From positions 1 through 64,000 of the IMG/VR virus record IMGVR_UViG_3300017971_000201: a stretch of DNA of 64,000 nt; one strand, written 5' to 3'. Positions within the stretch are counted from its first letter, which is position 1, and each line of letters begins with the position of its first letter. The notes below the pieces were generated by a model. That model saw nothing but the letters and a program-made list of their open reading frames with translations. It did no database searches and was not told where the DNA came from. A program made the position numbers and the translations under genes. Origin of the DNA: a virus. Positions 28,522-35,268 of the stretch are shown one piece after another.

Positions 28522-28564
28522 GGCTCCTCTAGGTAACCTGGACTCGGCAGGGCTAGGAGGAGCC
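28522..28564 (+). ncRNA. Strong RNA hairpin (GGCTCCTC stem)
   Basis: GGCTCCTC/GAGGAGCC plus TAG/CTA, 11 pairs with one bulge and a 20-base loop. No U-tract, not a tRNA. Part of a run of structured RNA between tRNA-fMet and the permuted tRNA. Confidence 0.45.
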
Positions 28565-28572
28565 GACAACCC

Positions 28573-28602
28573 GGCGGCGTGACCGCAAGCTCTCACGTCG
28601 CC
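28573..28602 (+). ncRNA. Strong RNA hairpin (GGCGGCGTGA stem)
   Basis: GGCGGCGTGA pairs with TCACGTCGCC (ten pairs, one G-T), loop CCGCAAGCTC. Directly before the minihelix at 28608. Confidence 0.45.
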
Positions 28603-28607
28603 GACCA

Positions 28608-28639
28608 GGCGGTCGTGGGTGAGATCCCCGCGACCGTCA
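28608..28639 (+). other. Exact tRNA acceptor/T-arm minihelix
   Basis: GGCGGTC/GACCGTC gives seven acceptor pairs, continuing without linker into a five-pair stem GTGGG/CCCGC with the seven-base loop TGAGATC. That is the top half of a tRNA with D and anticodon arms absent. Confidence 0.5.
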
Positions 28640-28641
28640 TA

Positions 28642-28711
28642 GGACCGAATGCTCCGGCGGGACTACATCTTGAGGAGACGTTTCGTCTCGCTGACCCCAC
28701 AACGTCGGTCC
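28642..28711 (+). ncRNA. Repeated structured RNA element, copy 3
   Basis: Closing stem GGACCGA/TCGGTCC, then AATGC, GGGACTACATCTTGA, a GAGACG-TTT-CGTCTC hairpin, and CCCACAACG. Same order of conserved blocks as copies 1 and 2 with compensatory stem changes. Confidence 0.55.
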
Positions 28712-28720
28712 ACTAGAACA

Positions 28721-28752
28721 ACCCACGAATGCCTTGGGAGACTACATCCTGC
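28721..28752 (+). ncRNA. Truncated copy 4 of the repeated RNA element
   Basis: CCCACGAATGCC, GGGAGACTACATCCTG, then the sequence passes directly into a tRNA 3' half. Confidence 0.45.
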
Positions 28753-28799
28753 AAGCCGGTGTCCGAATGGACGTGCGGGTTCGAGTCCCGCCCGGCCGC
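28753..28799 (+). tRNA. 3' half of a class II tRNA, upstream of its 5' half
   Basis: AAGCCGG (anticodon 3' strand), variable arm GTCC-GAAT-GGAC, T arm GCGGG-TTCGAGT-CCCGC, acceptor strand CCGGCCG. The matching acceptor 5' strand CGGCCGG is six bases downstream. Confidence 0.55.
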
Positions 28800-28804
28800 C
28801 TCGA

Positions 28805-28838
28805 CGGCCGGTGGCGGAATGGTAGACGCGCCGGAGGT
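28805..28838 (+). tRNA. 5' half of a class II tRNA, downstream of its 3' half
   Basis: CGGCCGG, TG, a leucine-type D arm (GCGGAATGGTAGACGC), G and CCGGA. The acceptor strand pairs perfectly over seven bases with the 3' half at 28792. It runs into GGAGGTGGAG, the ribosome site of the next gene. Confidence 0.55.
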
Positions 28839-28847
28839 GGAGACACC

Positions 28848-29375
28848 ATGAAGTCCCCCGCCCCTTACGTCGTGGGCTCCACACAACACGTGCTAGGGAT
28901 GTACCTGTTCGGCTTCATCGTCGAAGACGACAAGACGCTGACCCCTGGTCTGATGGAGCGGATCGTGTCCGAGGAGAATCGCAGCGTGGTGGACATCCTC
29001 GCGGACATCGGCAAGACGCCGAAGGAGATCCGCCAGCTGATGCGCGAGACCGCCGAAGACATGGCGAGATGGTGCCTGCGCACGCACGTGCGTCCGGTCG
29101 ATGCCCGACACCGGATCCACGCCGCTGCGATGTCCGTCTTGAAGGGCCGGCGCTTCTCGGGAGCCTCCCCGAAGAGGTCGGCCGACAAGATGGTCTCGAG
29201 GATCATGTGCGACTACGAGCGCGACTACGGTAACTGGCTCGCCAGGGTGCGGCGCGAGCGAGCCCGGCAGGAGCGCGACGGCGAAGCCTACGTCCCCTGG
29301 CAGCAGCGTCATGCCAAGCAGCGTGCCGACGAACTCAAGAAGCGGTGGAAGGGCCGGCGGCGCGGGAAGCGATGA
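28848..29375 (+). CDS. Hypothetical protein, 175 aa
   Basis: Begins MKSPAPYVVGSTQHVLG; GGAGGTGGAG upstream is formed by the end of a tRNA half. Helical, with a very basic C-terminus (KKRWKGRRRGKR) that suggests nucleic-acid binding. No family recognised. Its stop overlaps the next start (ATGA). Confidence 0.65.
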   Translation: MKSPAPYVVGSTQHVLGMYLFGFIVEDDKTLTPGLMERIVSEENRSVVDILADIGKTPKEIRQLMRETAEDMARWCLRTHVRPVDARHRIHAAAMSVLKGRRFSGASPKRSADKMVSRIMCDYERDYGNWLARVRRERARQERDGEAYVPWQQRHAKQRADELKKRWKGRRRGKR

Positions 29376-29656
29376 GGAACCGCATCCAGAAGAACGATCG
29401 CGTCATCCTGGTGGACAACAGGATCCACCCGGAGATTCCGAACGGCACGCGCGGATGGGCCTACCACATCGCTACGATGATGGGCGGTGACGTATACGTG
29501 CGGTGGACCGATCGCTCGCCAGATGGCAGTTGCATCGATGACTGCTACTTCCCGCAGAGCTGCCTGGACCATCTGAGTGCTGTCGATCGGCTGGCAGAGC
29601 TGGTCAGCGCTGACCTGGGGTCGGGGAACACAGGTCCCCCAAGTGTTCTCCCATAA
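29372..29656 (+). CDS. Small beta-rich protein ending in SAVDRLAEL motif
   Basis: 94 residues. KNDRVILVDNRIHPEIPNG and GDVYVRWTD suggest a small SH3-like barrel (similar in style to the protein at 44451). The C-terminus has HLSAVDRLAELVSADLG, a copy of the recurrent motif. ATG overlaps the previous stop. Confidence 0.65.
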   Translation: MRNRIQKNDRVILVDNRIHPEIPNGTRGWAYHIATMMGGDVYVRWTDRSPDGSCIDDCYFPQSCLDHLSAVDRLAELVSADLGSGNTGPPSVLP

Positions 29657-29706
29657 ACCTAGATTTTTCCGACAGGAGGAGCTAGGCTCTCGGTAGAGCT
29701 TGACCC

Positions 29707-29925
29707 ATGAGCCGCTCCGATGTAGTTGCTGCGAGCCTCGCTGCCACGTGCTCCGTCTGTGGGGAGACCCACCCGGAGGAATTCGAGGAGCGGTTCCGCG
29801 CGATTCTGGCCCAGGACCCGGCGCTCGCGTCTGATCCTGATGTCCAGTGGATCTTCACGTGCGGATCCTGCTCCGCCAAGGGTTTATGCCCGTGCTGCCA
29901 GGGCTCCCAGCAGGGAGCCGCCTAA
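29707..29925 (+). CDS. Small zinc-ribbon protein, 72 aa
   Basis: Begins MSRSDVVAASLAATCSVCGE; cysteine pairs CSVC, CGSC and CPCC could bind one or two zinc ions. The CPCC ending echoes the protein at 25816. Function unknown. Confidence 0.6.
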   Translation: MSRSDVVAASLAATCSVCGETHPEEFEERFRAILAQDPALASDPDVQWIFTCGSCSAKGLCPCCQGSQQGAA

Positions 29926-29929
29926 GCAC

Positions 29930-30004
29930 GGACGCGTGGCCCAACGGCAGGAGGCTAACCACTTAAAATGGTTGAAGTTGTGGGTTCGACTCCCACCGCG
30001 TCCA
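29930..30004 (+). tRNA. tRNA with TAA anticodon on a class I body (nominal Leu)
   Basis: Acceptor GGACGCG/CGCGTCC; anticodon arm AACCA-CTTAAAA-TGGTT; T arm GTGGG/CCCAC. Variable region is six bases, so it lacks the long arm of a leucine tRNA. Last tRNA of the array. Confidence 0.75.
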
Positions 30005-30040
30005 TTCCGGCCCTCTGAGGCCCTCTACGACGGGCAGGTA

Positions 30041-30336
30041 TCAGGAGCCACGACCCCTACCGATCGTCCCGCCACGGGCCTCCACGGGCCGTACGATGGC
30101 GATCTGCTCCGCCTCGAGCATCATGCTCACTGCGTCACGGTGCTGTGGGGCAAGGCCGTCGGTCAGGTGGCGCCAGCGCTCCACGACCCTGGCGGTCCAG
30201 CCATCCGGGTCATCGTACCTGAGCACTCGATCGGCCGCCGGACCGTCCGGGTCGGCTATGGCCGCCAGACGATTGCCGACGCGGTTTGACCGAAGCGCAG
30301 GCCGAAGCCGGCGATCTTGGCGGTCGCGTAGTTCAT
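30041..30336 (-). pseudogene. Frameshifted small gene with SAI..RLAAI motif
   Basis: ATG at 30336 overlaps the upstream stop (ATGA) and reads MNYATAKIAG...TASAIVWRP before a stop. The next frame continues RLAAIADPDGPAADRVLRYD to a stop at 30041. Joined, they would give the recurrent SAI-x-RLAAI-ADP...YDD pattern of this phage, so about four bases seem to be missing near 30260. It is a recent mutation or an assembly error. Confidence 0.5.
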
Positions 30337-30680
30337 TCTCCGCCGGCCAGGGCCGCCGCCTCCATGACGGCCGCTATGGCCATGACCGAGAGTGCCGCCG
30401 TCTCTTCTGTCTCTTCCTCCTCGATGATGCCGTCGGCGGCGGCGAGCCTGTCGGCCACCTCGCGCGCCGAGTGTAGATCGCCGGACACGACAGCCGATTC
30501 GAGGAGCAGACGCAGCCGATCCATCCCGCGATTGGCGATCTTGCGCTCGGTCAGCACGGTCGGATGATCATCGCTGAGCCCGGCGGCCAGCTGTGTCTCG
30601 AGCCGCAGACGAGACCGGGCGATCCTCTTGGCGAAGTAGGCGATGTCGTCGATGGCGCTGGCGCTGGGGATCTCGCTCAT
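30333..30680 (-). CDS. Hypothetical helical protein, 115 aa
   Basis: Begins MSEIPSASAIDDIAYFAKRI with GGAGG upstream of the ATG. Helical throughout; contains AREVADRLAAADG, a loose relative of the recurrent motif, and an acidic run (EEEETEET). Co-transcribed with the genes upstream to 33.9 kb. No family recognised. Confidence 0.6.
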   Translation of the reverse strand: MSEIPSASAIDDIAYFAKRIARSRLRLETQLAAGLSDDHPTVLTERKIANRGMDRLRLLLESAVVSGDLHSAREVADRLAAADGIIEEEETEETAALSVMAIAAVMEAAALAGGE

Positions 30681-30706
30681 GGAAGACCTCCAAGAGGGAT
30701 CCTACC

Positions 30707-31135
30707 TTAGCTCGACCAGACCCGCGTCTTCTTCTCCTCGACCGCCGCCATGAAGGCTTCGCGCTCCTCCTGGCCGACGGTGTTGATGTTCGACTTGAGC
30801 GCGACGAGGAACTCGCTGACCTGCTCATCGTCCCTCGAGTTTGTAGCGACATCCACCAGCGCGGCGACGAACCCCTCGACCTGGTTCTCGCTCTGGAGGT
30901 AGTTGATCAGTGAGCACGAGAGATGCAGGTCGTGCTTCGCGAGGGCCGCAGACGCGCGCAGCAGGGAGAGGATGTGCTCGCCCCGCTGGTCCCCGGTCGG
31001 GTTCTCCAGCTCGAGCTTACAGATGCGGCGCGCGAGGCCGACCGCGAGGTTGTGAAGCTGGTCAGCGCTGGCGCCTTCCAGATCAGCGGGATCGGGCTTC
31101 TTCATGAACTTGGCCGGGGTGGGTACGTCGGTCAC
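30707..31135 (-). CDS. Hypothetical protein, 142 aa
   Basis: GTG start at 31135. Helical (DQLHNLAVGLARRICKLEL, then EGFVAALVDVATNSRDDEQ). It overlaps the 3' end of the radical SAM gene; in the alternative frame of that gene the stop and this GTG share GTGA. No family recognised. Confidence 0.6.
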   Translation of the reverse strand: MTDVPTPAKFMKKPDPADLEGASADQLHNLAVGLARRICKLELENPTGDQRGEHILSLLRASAALAKHDLHLSCSLINYLQSENQVEGFVAALVDVATNSRDDEQVSEFLVALKSNINTVGQEEREAFMAAVEEKKTRVWSS

Positions 31136-31907
31136 GGCTTCTCTGCCTCCTCGATGACGAGCTTGATTGAGTCCGAACCTTCTTGCTGTCGATCAGCGGA
31201 TTCGCCTCGAACCGGTCGACCATCGCGAGGATCTTCTCGTCGGTGATCTCGGCCTCGAGCGCGGTCACGGTCGCGTCGTCCACGTCGGGGCAGCGCATCC
31301 TGATGTGATTCATCTTGCCGATCCAGATGGTCTCGGTGACCCACTGCTGGACAGCGAGCACCAGAACGTCGATGTTCTTCGGATCGAGCATCGGCTCGAT
31401 CGAGACGCTGGTGGCCCAGCGACGAGTGCGGGCAAACGCGAGGCTGTCCATGCGTTCCTCGAACGTCGGCGCATTCGGCTCCCAGAACGAGAGCACCTCG
31501 TCGTCGGTGGCGCCGATCGTGAAGCGGAAGAGCACCTGGTCCTGCCACTCCTCCAGATCTGCGCAGAGCCGCTGGACGCACTCCAGATGCGGCTTGGTGA
31601 CGATGAGCACCTGGTTGCCGGCCGCGAGCACCTTCTTCAGGACGGTAACGCAGTCGTCGAGGATCGCGGGCGTGATGTCGTGCGCGGTGGGGAACATGAT
31701 CGTCTTCCCCTCGCGCAGGCCGTAGCGCTTGGTCACCCGAGCCTGGTCCACCACCTCGGTTGGCCAGCTGTCAGCCTCGACGCGCTTGAACCGGGTGACC
31801 GCGTTGTGCCGGGCGTAGCAGTACCGGCAGCCGTGTGAGCAGCCCTGGGCGATGTTGAGGTTCACCTCGGCCCATTCGGCGGTACCGGTCTTGCGCTTCT
31901 CGGTCAC
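31083..31907 (-). CDS. Radical SAM protein, probable C-terminal frameshift
   Basis: GTG at 31907 overlaps the preceding stop (GTGA). QGCSHGCRYCYARH near residue 22 is the CxxxCxxC that binds the 4Fe-4S cluster and cleaves S-adenosylmethionine. EGKTIMFPTAHDI, QVLIVTKPH, FRFTIGATDDE and SVSIEPMLD follow the core of SPL-like radical SAM enzymes. After about residue 243 this frame becomes serine/arginine-rich, while the -1 frame gives SIKLVIEEAEKP and a stop at 31132 coupled to the next GTG. The intact protein was probably about 258 residues. Substrate unknown. Confidence 0.7.
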   Translation of the reverse strand: MTEKRKTGTAEWAEVNLNIAQGCSHGCRYCYARHNAVTRFKRVEADSWPTEVVDQARVTKRYGLREGKTIMFPTAHDITPAILDDCVTVLKKVLAAGNQVLIVTKPHLECVQRLCADLEEWQDQVLFRFTIGATDDEVLSFWEPNAPTFEERMDSLAFARTRRWATSVSIEPMLDPKNIDVLVLAVQQWVTETIWIGKMNHIRMRCPDVDDATVTALEAEITDEKILAMVDRFEANPLIDSKKVRTQSSSSSRRQRSRDRRTHPGQVHEEARSR

Positions 31908-32101
31908 ATCGTCTCCTGCGGGACCAACTCGGCGAGCTTCGCGGTCGCCGCCTCGCCTACCTCGCGAGCATCGCTCCTGAGCCAGTGCTCGTCCTGTCCT
32001 GTGGTGTGACAGTCGGCTGCGCCCTCGCGCCACGCGCTGTACAACTCCTCGATGAGGTGCTTCACCAGAGCCACAAGTTGCCTCTCGCGCTCGGCGGTCA
32101 C
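31904..32101 (-). CDS. Hypothetical protein, 65 aa
   Basis: GTG at 32101 overlaps the upstream stop; the end overlaps the radical SAM start. Helical: VTAERERQLVALVKHLIEEL, then CHTTGQDEHW. No family recognised. Confidence 0.6.
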   Translation of the reverse strand: MTAERERQLVALVKHLIEELYSAWREGAADCHTTGQDEHWLRSDAREVGEAATAKLAELVPQETM

Positions 32102-32709
32102 GCCTCCTCCTCCTCCTCCTCCTCGCGCTCCCGAGACCGAACACGCAGCTTCGCGAGGAACGGGCCGATGATCGGATCGGTCTTGTTCTCGGCGGCGGCC
32201 CTCAAGAGCAGCTCGACCATGCCGCCGGCGTCCTGAAAGGCGCGGACCGACGCCTCGGCCTCTTCGATCGATGCTCGCTGCGCGCACGAGGTGAGGAAGC
32301 CGGACAGCCCGTTGCGGTATCGCTCGAAGGCCGCCTTGATAGCGTCTTCGCGGTCCTGGTCGGCGGCCTCAACATCGGTCCTGTTGACCATGCTGGTCTC
32401 CAGGATCGACAGGAACTCGCGGATGAGGTTCATCCGCTCCTCCCCCGGAGGAACCGTCCACTCCTTCGGGAGGGTCTCCGCCTCCGGGTGGGGTTCCTTC
32501 CAGATGAGACGGCCCTCGCGCATCGTGGCGTCGGCATCGGCGTTGAGCTTCTCGCACACCGACGAGATACCGGCCCGAGCCTCGTCGTCGAACTCGTAGA
32601 TCGGCATCGGGCCGACCGCCAGATCGATGTTGGCAACCGAGTCGGCGACCAGCTGACCAGCCGCGTCGGGTGGGAGTGCGAGCAACTGTTCAGTCGTGTA
32701 TGCGGCCAT
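32098..32709 (-). CDS. Hypothetical helical protein, 203 aa
   Basis: ATG at 32709 with AGGAG upstream, one base from the stop of the vWA gene. Begins MAAYTTEQLLALPPDAAGQL and ends in a run of glutamates. Entirely helical, no recognised domain. It may form a complex with the MoxR/vWA pair in the same operon (inference). Confidence 0.6.
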   Translation of the reverse strand: MAAYTTEQLLALPPDAAGQLVADSVANIDLAVGPMPIYEFDDEARAGISSVCEKLNADADATMREGRLIWKEPHPEAETLPKEWTVPPGEERMNLIREFLSILETSMVNRTDVEAADQDREDAIKAAFERYRNGLSGFLTSCAQRASIEEAEASVRAFQDAGGMVELLLRAAAENKTDPIIGPFLAKLRVRSREREEEEEEEA

Positions 32710-32710
32710 C

Positions 32711-33982
32711 CTAGTACTCCTCATCCTCGTCGCCCTTGTCGTCGGGAATCGAGATGTGGTCACCCCAGGTCGTGGTCGGCGGCTTGTAGTCGCCCGTGGT
32801 GACCCAGAGGCACCCCTGCATGTTGACGGGCATCCCGTTGGGCACGTCGATCATGCCGTCGGTGAACGCGATCACCGCACCGTCGAACCCGTCTTCGTCG
32901 AGCAGCTCGAAGGCCGGGCAGAAGTTCGACCCGCCGCCGCCCTTCACCTCGATCTCGCACGCCTCCTCGACGGTCATGTCCGTGTGGACCGCCGCGTCGC
33001 AGACGATCGCGCGTATCTCGCAGCCCATCTCGTCCATGATCCCCTGGGCCTCGGACATCCCGCGCCGGATCTCGCGCTGGCTCATGGAGCCGGAGCTGTC
33101 GAGCAGGAAGACCACGTCGGCGTAGCCGCCCGCGCACTGCGAGGGGAGGATCGTCCCCAGGGAGTAGGACCGGCGGTTCGGCCGCAGGAACGAGTAGTCT
33201 TCGCGACGCCCGTTCTCGCCGCACCACTTCCTGAGCAGCTCGGTCCAGTCGAGCTTCGGGTGAAGCAGCTCGTCGATGTAGCGGCGCAGGCCGGCCGGAA
33301 GCGTGCCCTTGCTCTTCGAGCGCTGCTCGTGGTGAGCCGCCGCCTCGGCGAGCGTCATCTTCCACTCGTTCTCGAGCTTCTTCTGCGCCGAGCGGTCGCC
33401 GCGCGCCGCCTTCTTGCCGTTGGGCGTGCCGGCCAGGTCGTCTCGGCAGTCGCCCCAGCCCTCTCCACCCGCGCCGTTCGTGTCGACGGTGATGGAGCCG
33501 CCACCCTTGCACTTGATCTCCGTCTTCCCGGAGCCGTTGTCGCCCTTCATGAGGTAGGCGTAGATCTCCTCCATCGACATCCCGTGGAACTTGGGGTCGA
33601 GGAGCGCCCCCTTGGGCAGCTCGATCTCGCCGCACGCCATCTCCTCGATCCAGAAGTTGAAGGAGAGGTCGTGGGCGATGTTGGCGAGCAGGTGGTGCCG
33701 AGTGCCCTTCCGCGCCCAGAACAGGAGGGCCGGGTGGAGCGCCTCGTGGGCGACCACGCCGGCGATCTCCTTGTCGGAGAGCGTGGCAAGGTACTCGACG
33801 CTGAAGATGGCCGTGCCGTCCCGGGAGATCCCGGCCGTCTTGATCCCGTCTTCGGGCCGCGCGGCGCGGGGAGCCATGTTCATGGCGATCCGACCCAGGA
33901 AGGGGAGGCGCGCGACGAGCCTCGTGCGCGCCTTCCCGATCACGTAGGTGACATCGATCGCTGGGGCTTCGGAGCCGCTCAC
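32711..33982 (-). CDS. vWA/zincin-like protein (DUF2201-type), partner of MoxR ATPase
   Basis: 423 residues from a GTG that overlaps the ATPase stop (GTGA). The N-terminal half has VVAHEALHPALLFW (HExxH-like, the metallopeptidase-like domain of DUF2201 proteins) followed by NIAHDLSFNFWIEEM. The C-terminal half is a vWA-like domain: VVFLLDSSGSMSQRE (MIDAS), then GGGGSNFCPAFE and VIAFTDGMID. Such proteins are remodelled by, or act with, MoxR ATPases. This duplicates the arrangement at 1-1825 with a diverged sequence. Confidence 0.8.
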   Translation of the reverse strand: MSGSEAPAIDVTYVIGKARTRLVARLPFLGRIAMNMAPRAARPEDGIKTAGISRDGTAIFSVEYLATLSDKEIAGVVAHEALHPALLFWARKGTRHHLLANIAHDLSFNFWIEEMACGEIELPKGALLDPKFHGMSMEEIYAYLMKGDNGSGKTEIKCKGGGSITVDTNGAGGEGWGDCRDDLAGTPNGKKAARGDRSAQKKLENEWKMTLAEAAAHHEQRSKSKGTLPAGLRRYIDELLHPKLDWTELLRKWCGENGRREDYSFLRPNRRSYSLGTILPSQCAGGYADVVFLLDSSGSMSQREIRRGMSEAQGIMDEMGCEIRAIVCDAAVHTDMTVEEACEIEVKGGGGSNFCPAFELLDEDGFDGAVIAFTDGMIDVPNGMPVNMQGCLWVTTGDYKPPTTTWGDHISIPDDKGDEDEEY

Positions 33983-35121
33983 TTGGTCGACTCCGCGAAG
34001 AACTTGAGGACCGCGAGAACCCTCGGATCCTTCTTGTTCTTGTCGGCGGCGTCCACCAGCTTCGAGACGTCGCCACCGTTGGCCTGGAAGACCGAAACAC
34101 CAGCCGCCACGCACTCACGGCTCTTCTGGGAGACGTGCGCCAGGGCGAGGAGGAGCTTGATGTAGATCTTCTTGTCCTTGTCCTGGTTCATGGCGGCGAA
34201 CTCGCCGAGCGCCGTGACGAGCGCGGCCAGCCGGTCGGGCTCCTCGGGCGGGTGAGGCATCGCCTTCTCGGGATCGTCGAGCACTGCCTTCGGGTTCGGC
34301 AGCTCCTTCTGGAGCTTCACGAAAGAGACGAACTCGGTCCCGACGCCGGACCCGACCAGCCCCTCGGCCACGGCGCGGAGCGGACCGAAGTCGCCCTTCC
34401 CGAACTTGAGCGCATCCTCGTAGAGGAGACCGAGGTTGTGCCAGCTCCGGGGGGTGGCGAACTGACCGTTCTCCTTGTCCGCCTGGTTCGGGAGCTGGGA
34501 GAAGAACGCGGGCTTCCACGTGAGGAAGCCGCCGACCACCGGGGGGAGGCTCTGGCTCGCGGCCCAGTACATCCACTCCTCCAGCTCGGGCTCCAGGCTG
34601 ACCAGGCAGACCCGGTTGCGGAGCGGGGAGGGCAGCTCGCGGGCGCCCGCCTTGTCGCTGGCCCGGTTGCCGGTGAGGATGATCCGCACGTTGGGGCTCA
34701 GCTCGAGGTCACCCATGCTGCGCTCCTGGACGAGCTGGAAGCAGGCCGTCTGGACGGCGCGCTGCGCCTGGGTGATGTCCTCGAGCACGAGGACCCCGTA
34801 GGGATCGGAGCCGTCCGGCCCAGCCCCTTTGGCGAGCTGGCCGAGGAACTTGGGCGGGCAGAAGTCGGTGAACCGCTGCTCGGTCTTGTCGAACGTGACC
34901 GTGACCATGAACGGGACACCGCTCATGTCTTCCGGGAGGTGGCCCGTCAGCTCCCGTCTGACGGTCAGACCAGTCGTGCCCACCTTGGCGGCGCGCGCCT
35001 GCTCGGCCGCCCCGATCGCCTGGGCGAGCGCCGACTTTCCGATGCCGGGCCGGCCCAGGAAGAACAGCGGCACGCTGGGTGGTAGAACGGCCGCTAAGTT
35101 GAGGATCTCGTTGAAGTTCAT
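33979..35121 (-). CDS. MoxR-like AAA+ ATPase
   Basis: 380 residues. Walker A is FFLGRPGIGKSALA (residues ~20-33), Walker B is GVLVLEDITQA, sensor-1 is RIILTGNRASD, then an arginine-finger segment and a helical C-terminal half. Upstream are AGAGGAGAG, a GGTAGAAC box and the bipartite leader motif, so it heads a regulated operon running to about 30 kb. Its partner is the vWA/zincin gene downstream. Confidence 0.85.
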   Translation of the reverse strand: MNFNEILNLAAVLPPSVPLFFLGRPGIGKSALAQAIGAAEQARAAKVGTTGLTVRRELTGHLPEDMSGVPFMVTVTFDKTEQRFTDFCPPKFLGQLAKGAGPDGSDPYGVLVLEDITQAQRAVQTACFQLVQERSMGDLELSPNVRIILTGNRASDKAGARELPSPLRNRVCLVSLEPELEEWMYWAASQSLPPVVGGFLTWKPAFFSQLPNQADKENGQFATPRSWHNLGLLYEDALKFGKGDFGPLRAVAEGLVGSGVGTEFVSFVKLQKELPNPKAVLDDPEKAMPHPPEEPDRLAALVTALGEFAAMNQDKDKKIYIKLLLALAHVSQKSRECVAAGVSVFQANGGDVSKLVDAADKNKKDPRVLAVLKFFAESTK

Positions 35122-35148
35122 ATCGCTGGTTGTCTCTCCTCTGCACTG

Positions 35149-35156
35149 GTTCTACC
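35149..35156 (-). promoter_or_regulatory. GGTAGAAC promoter-like box
   Basis: GGTAGAAC on the minus strand, 27 bases before the ATPase ATG, followed by AGAGGAGAG. It lies downstream of the bipartite leader at 35225-35254. Confidence 0.55.
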
Positions 35157-35224
35157 CGGGTCTCGGGCGCGCCTGTGCCAGATTCCGAAAGAGCTGAGGA
35201 GGCGATCCGTTTCGTCTCCTCACC

Positions 35225-35254
35225 CCTCCCAACAACTCAGCGATTCATTCTCAC
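35225..35254 (-). promoter_or_regulatory. Bipartite leader motif (GTGAGAAT, GAGTTGTTGGGAGG)
   Basis: On the minus strand GTGAGAAT is followed after 8 bases by GAGTTGTTGGGAGG. Same pair with 7-8 base spacing at 44426, 46022 and 46131. Confidence 0.6.
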
Positions 35255-35268
35255 GAGATTTCTGGAAA

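Noticed and set aside
19110-30004. CRISPR-like periodicity of T-arm sequences
   Set aside because: The repeats are T arms of tRNA genes with variable spacing and no unique spacers; no cas genes are present.
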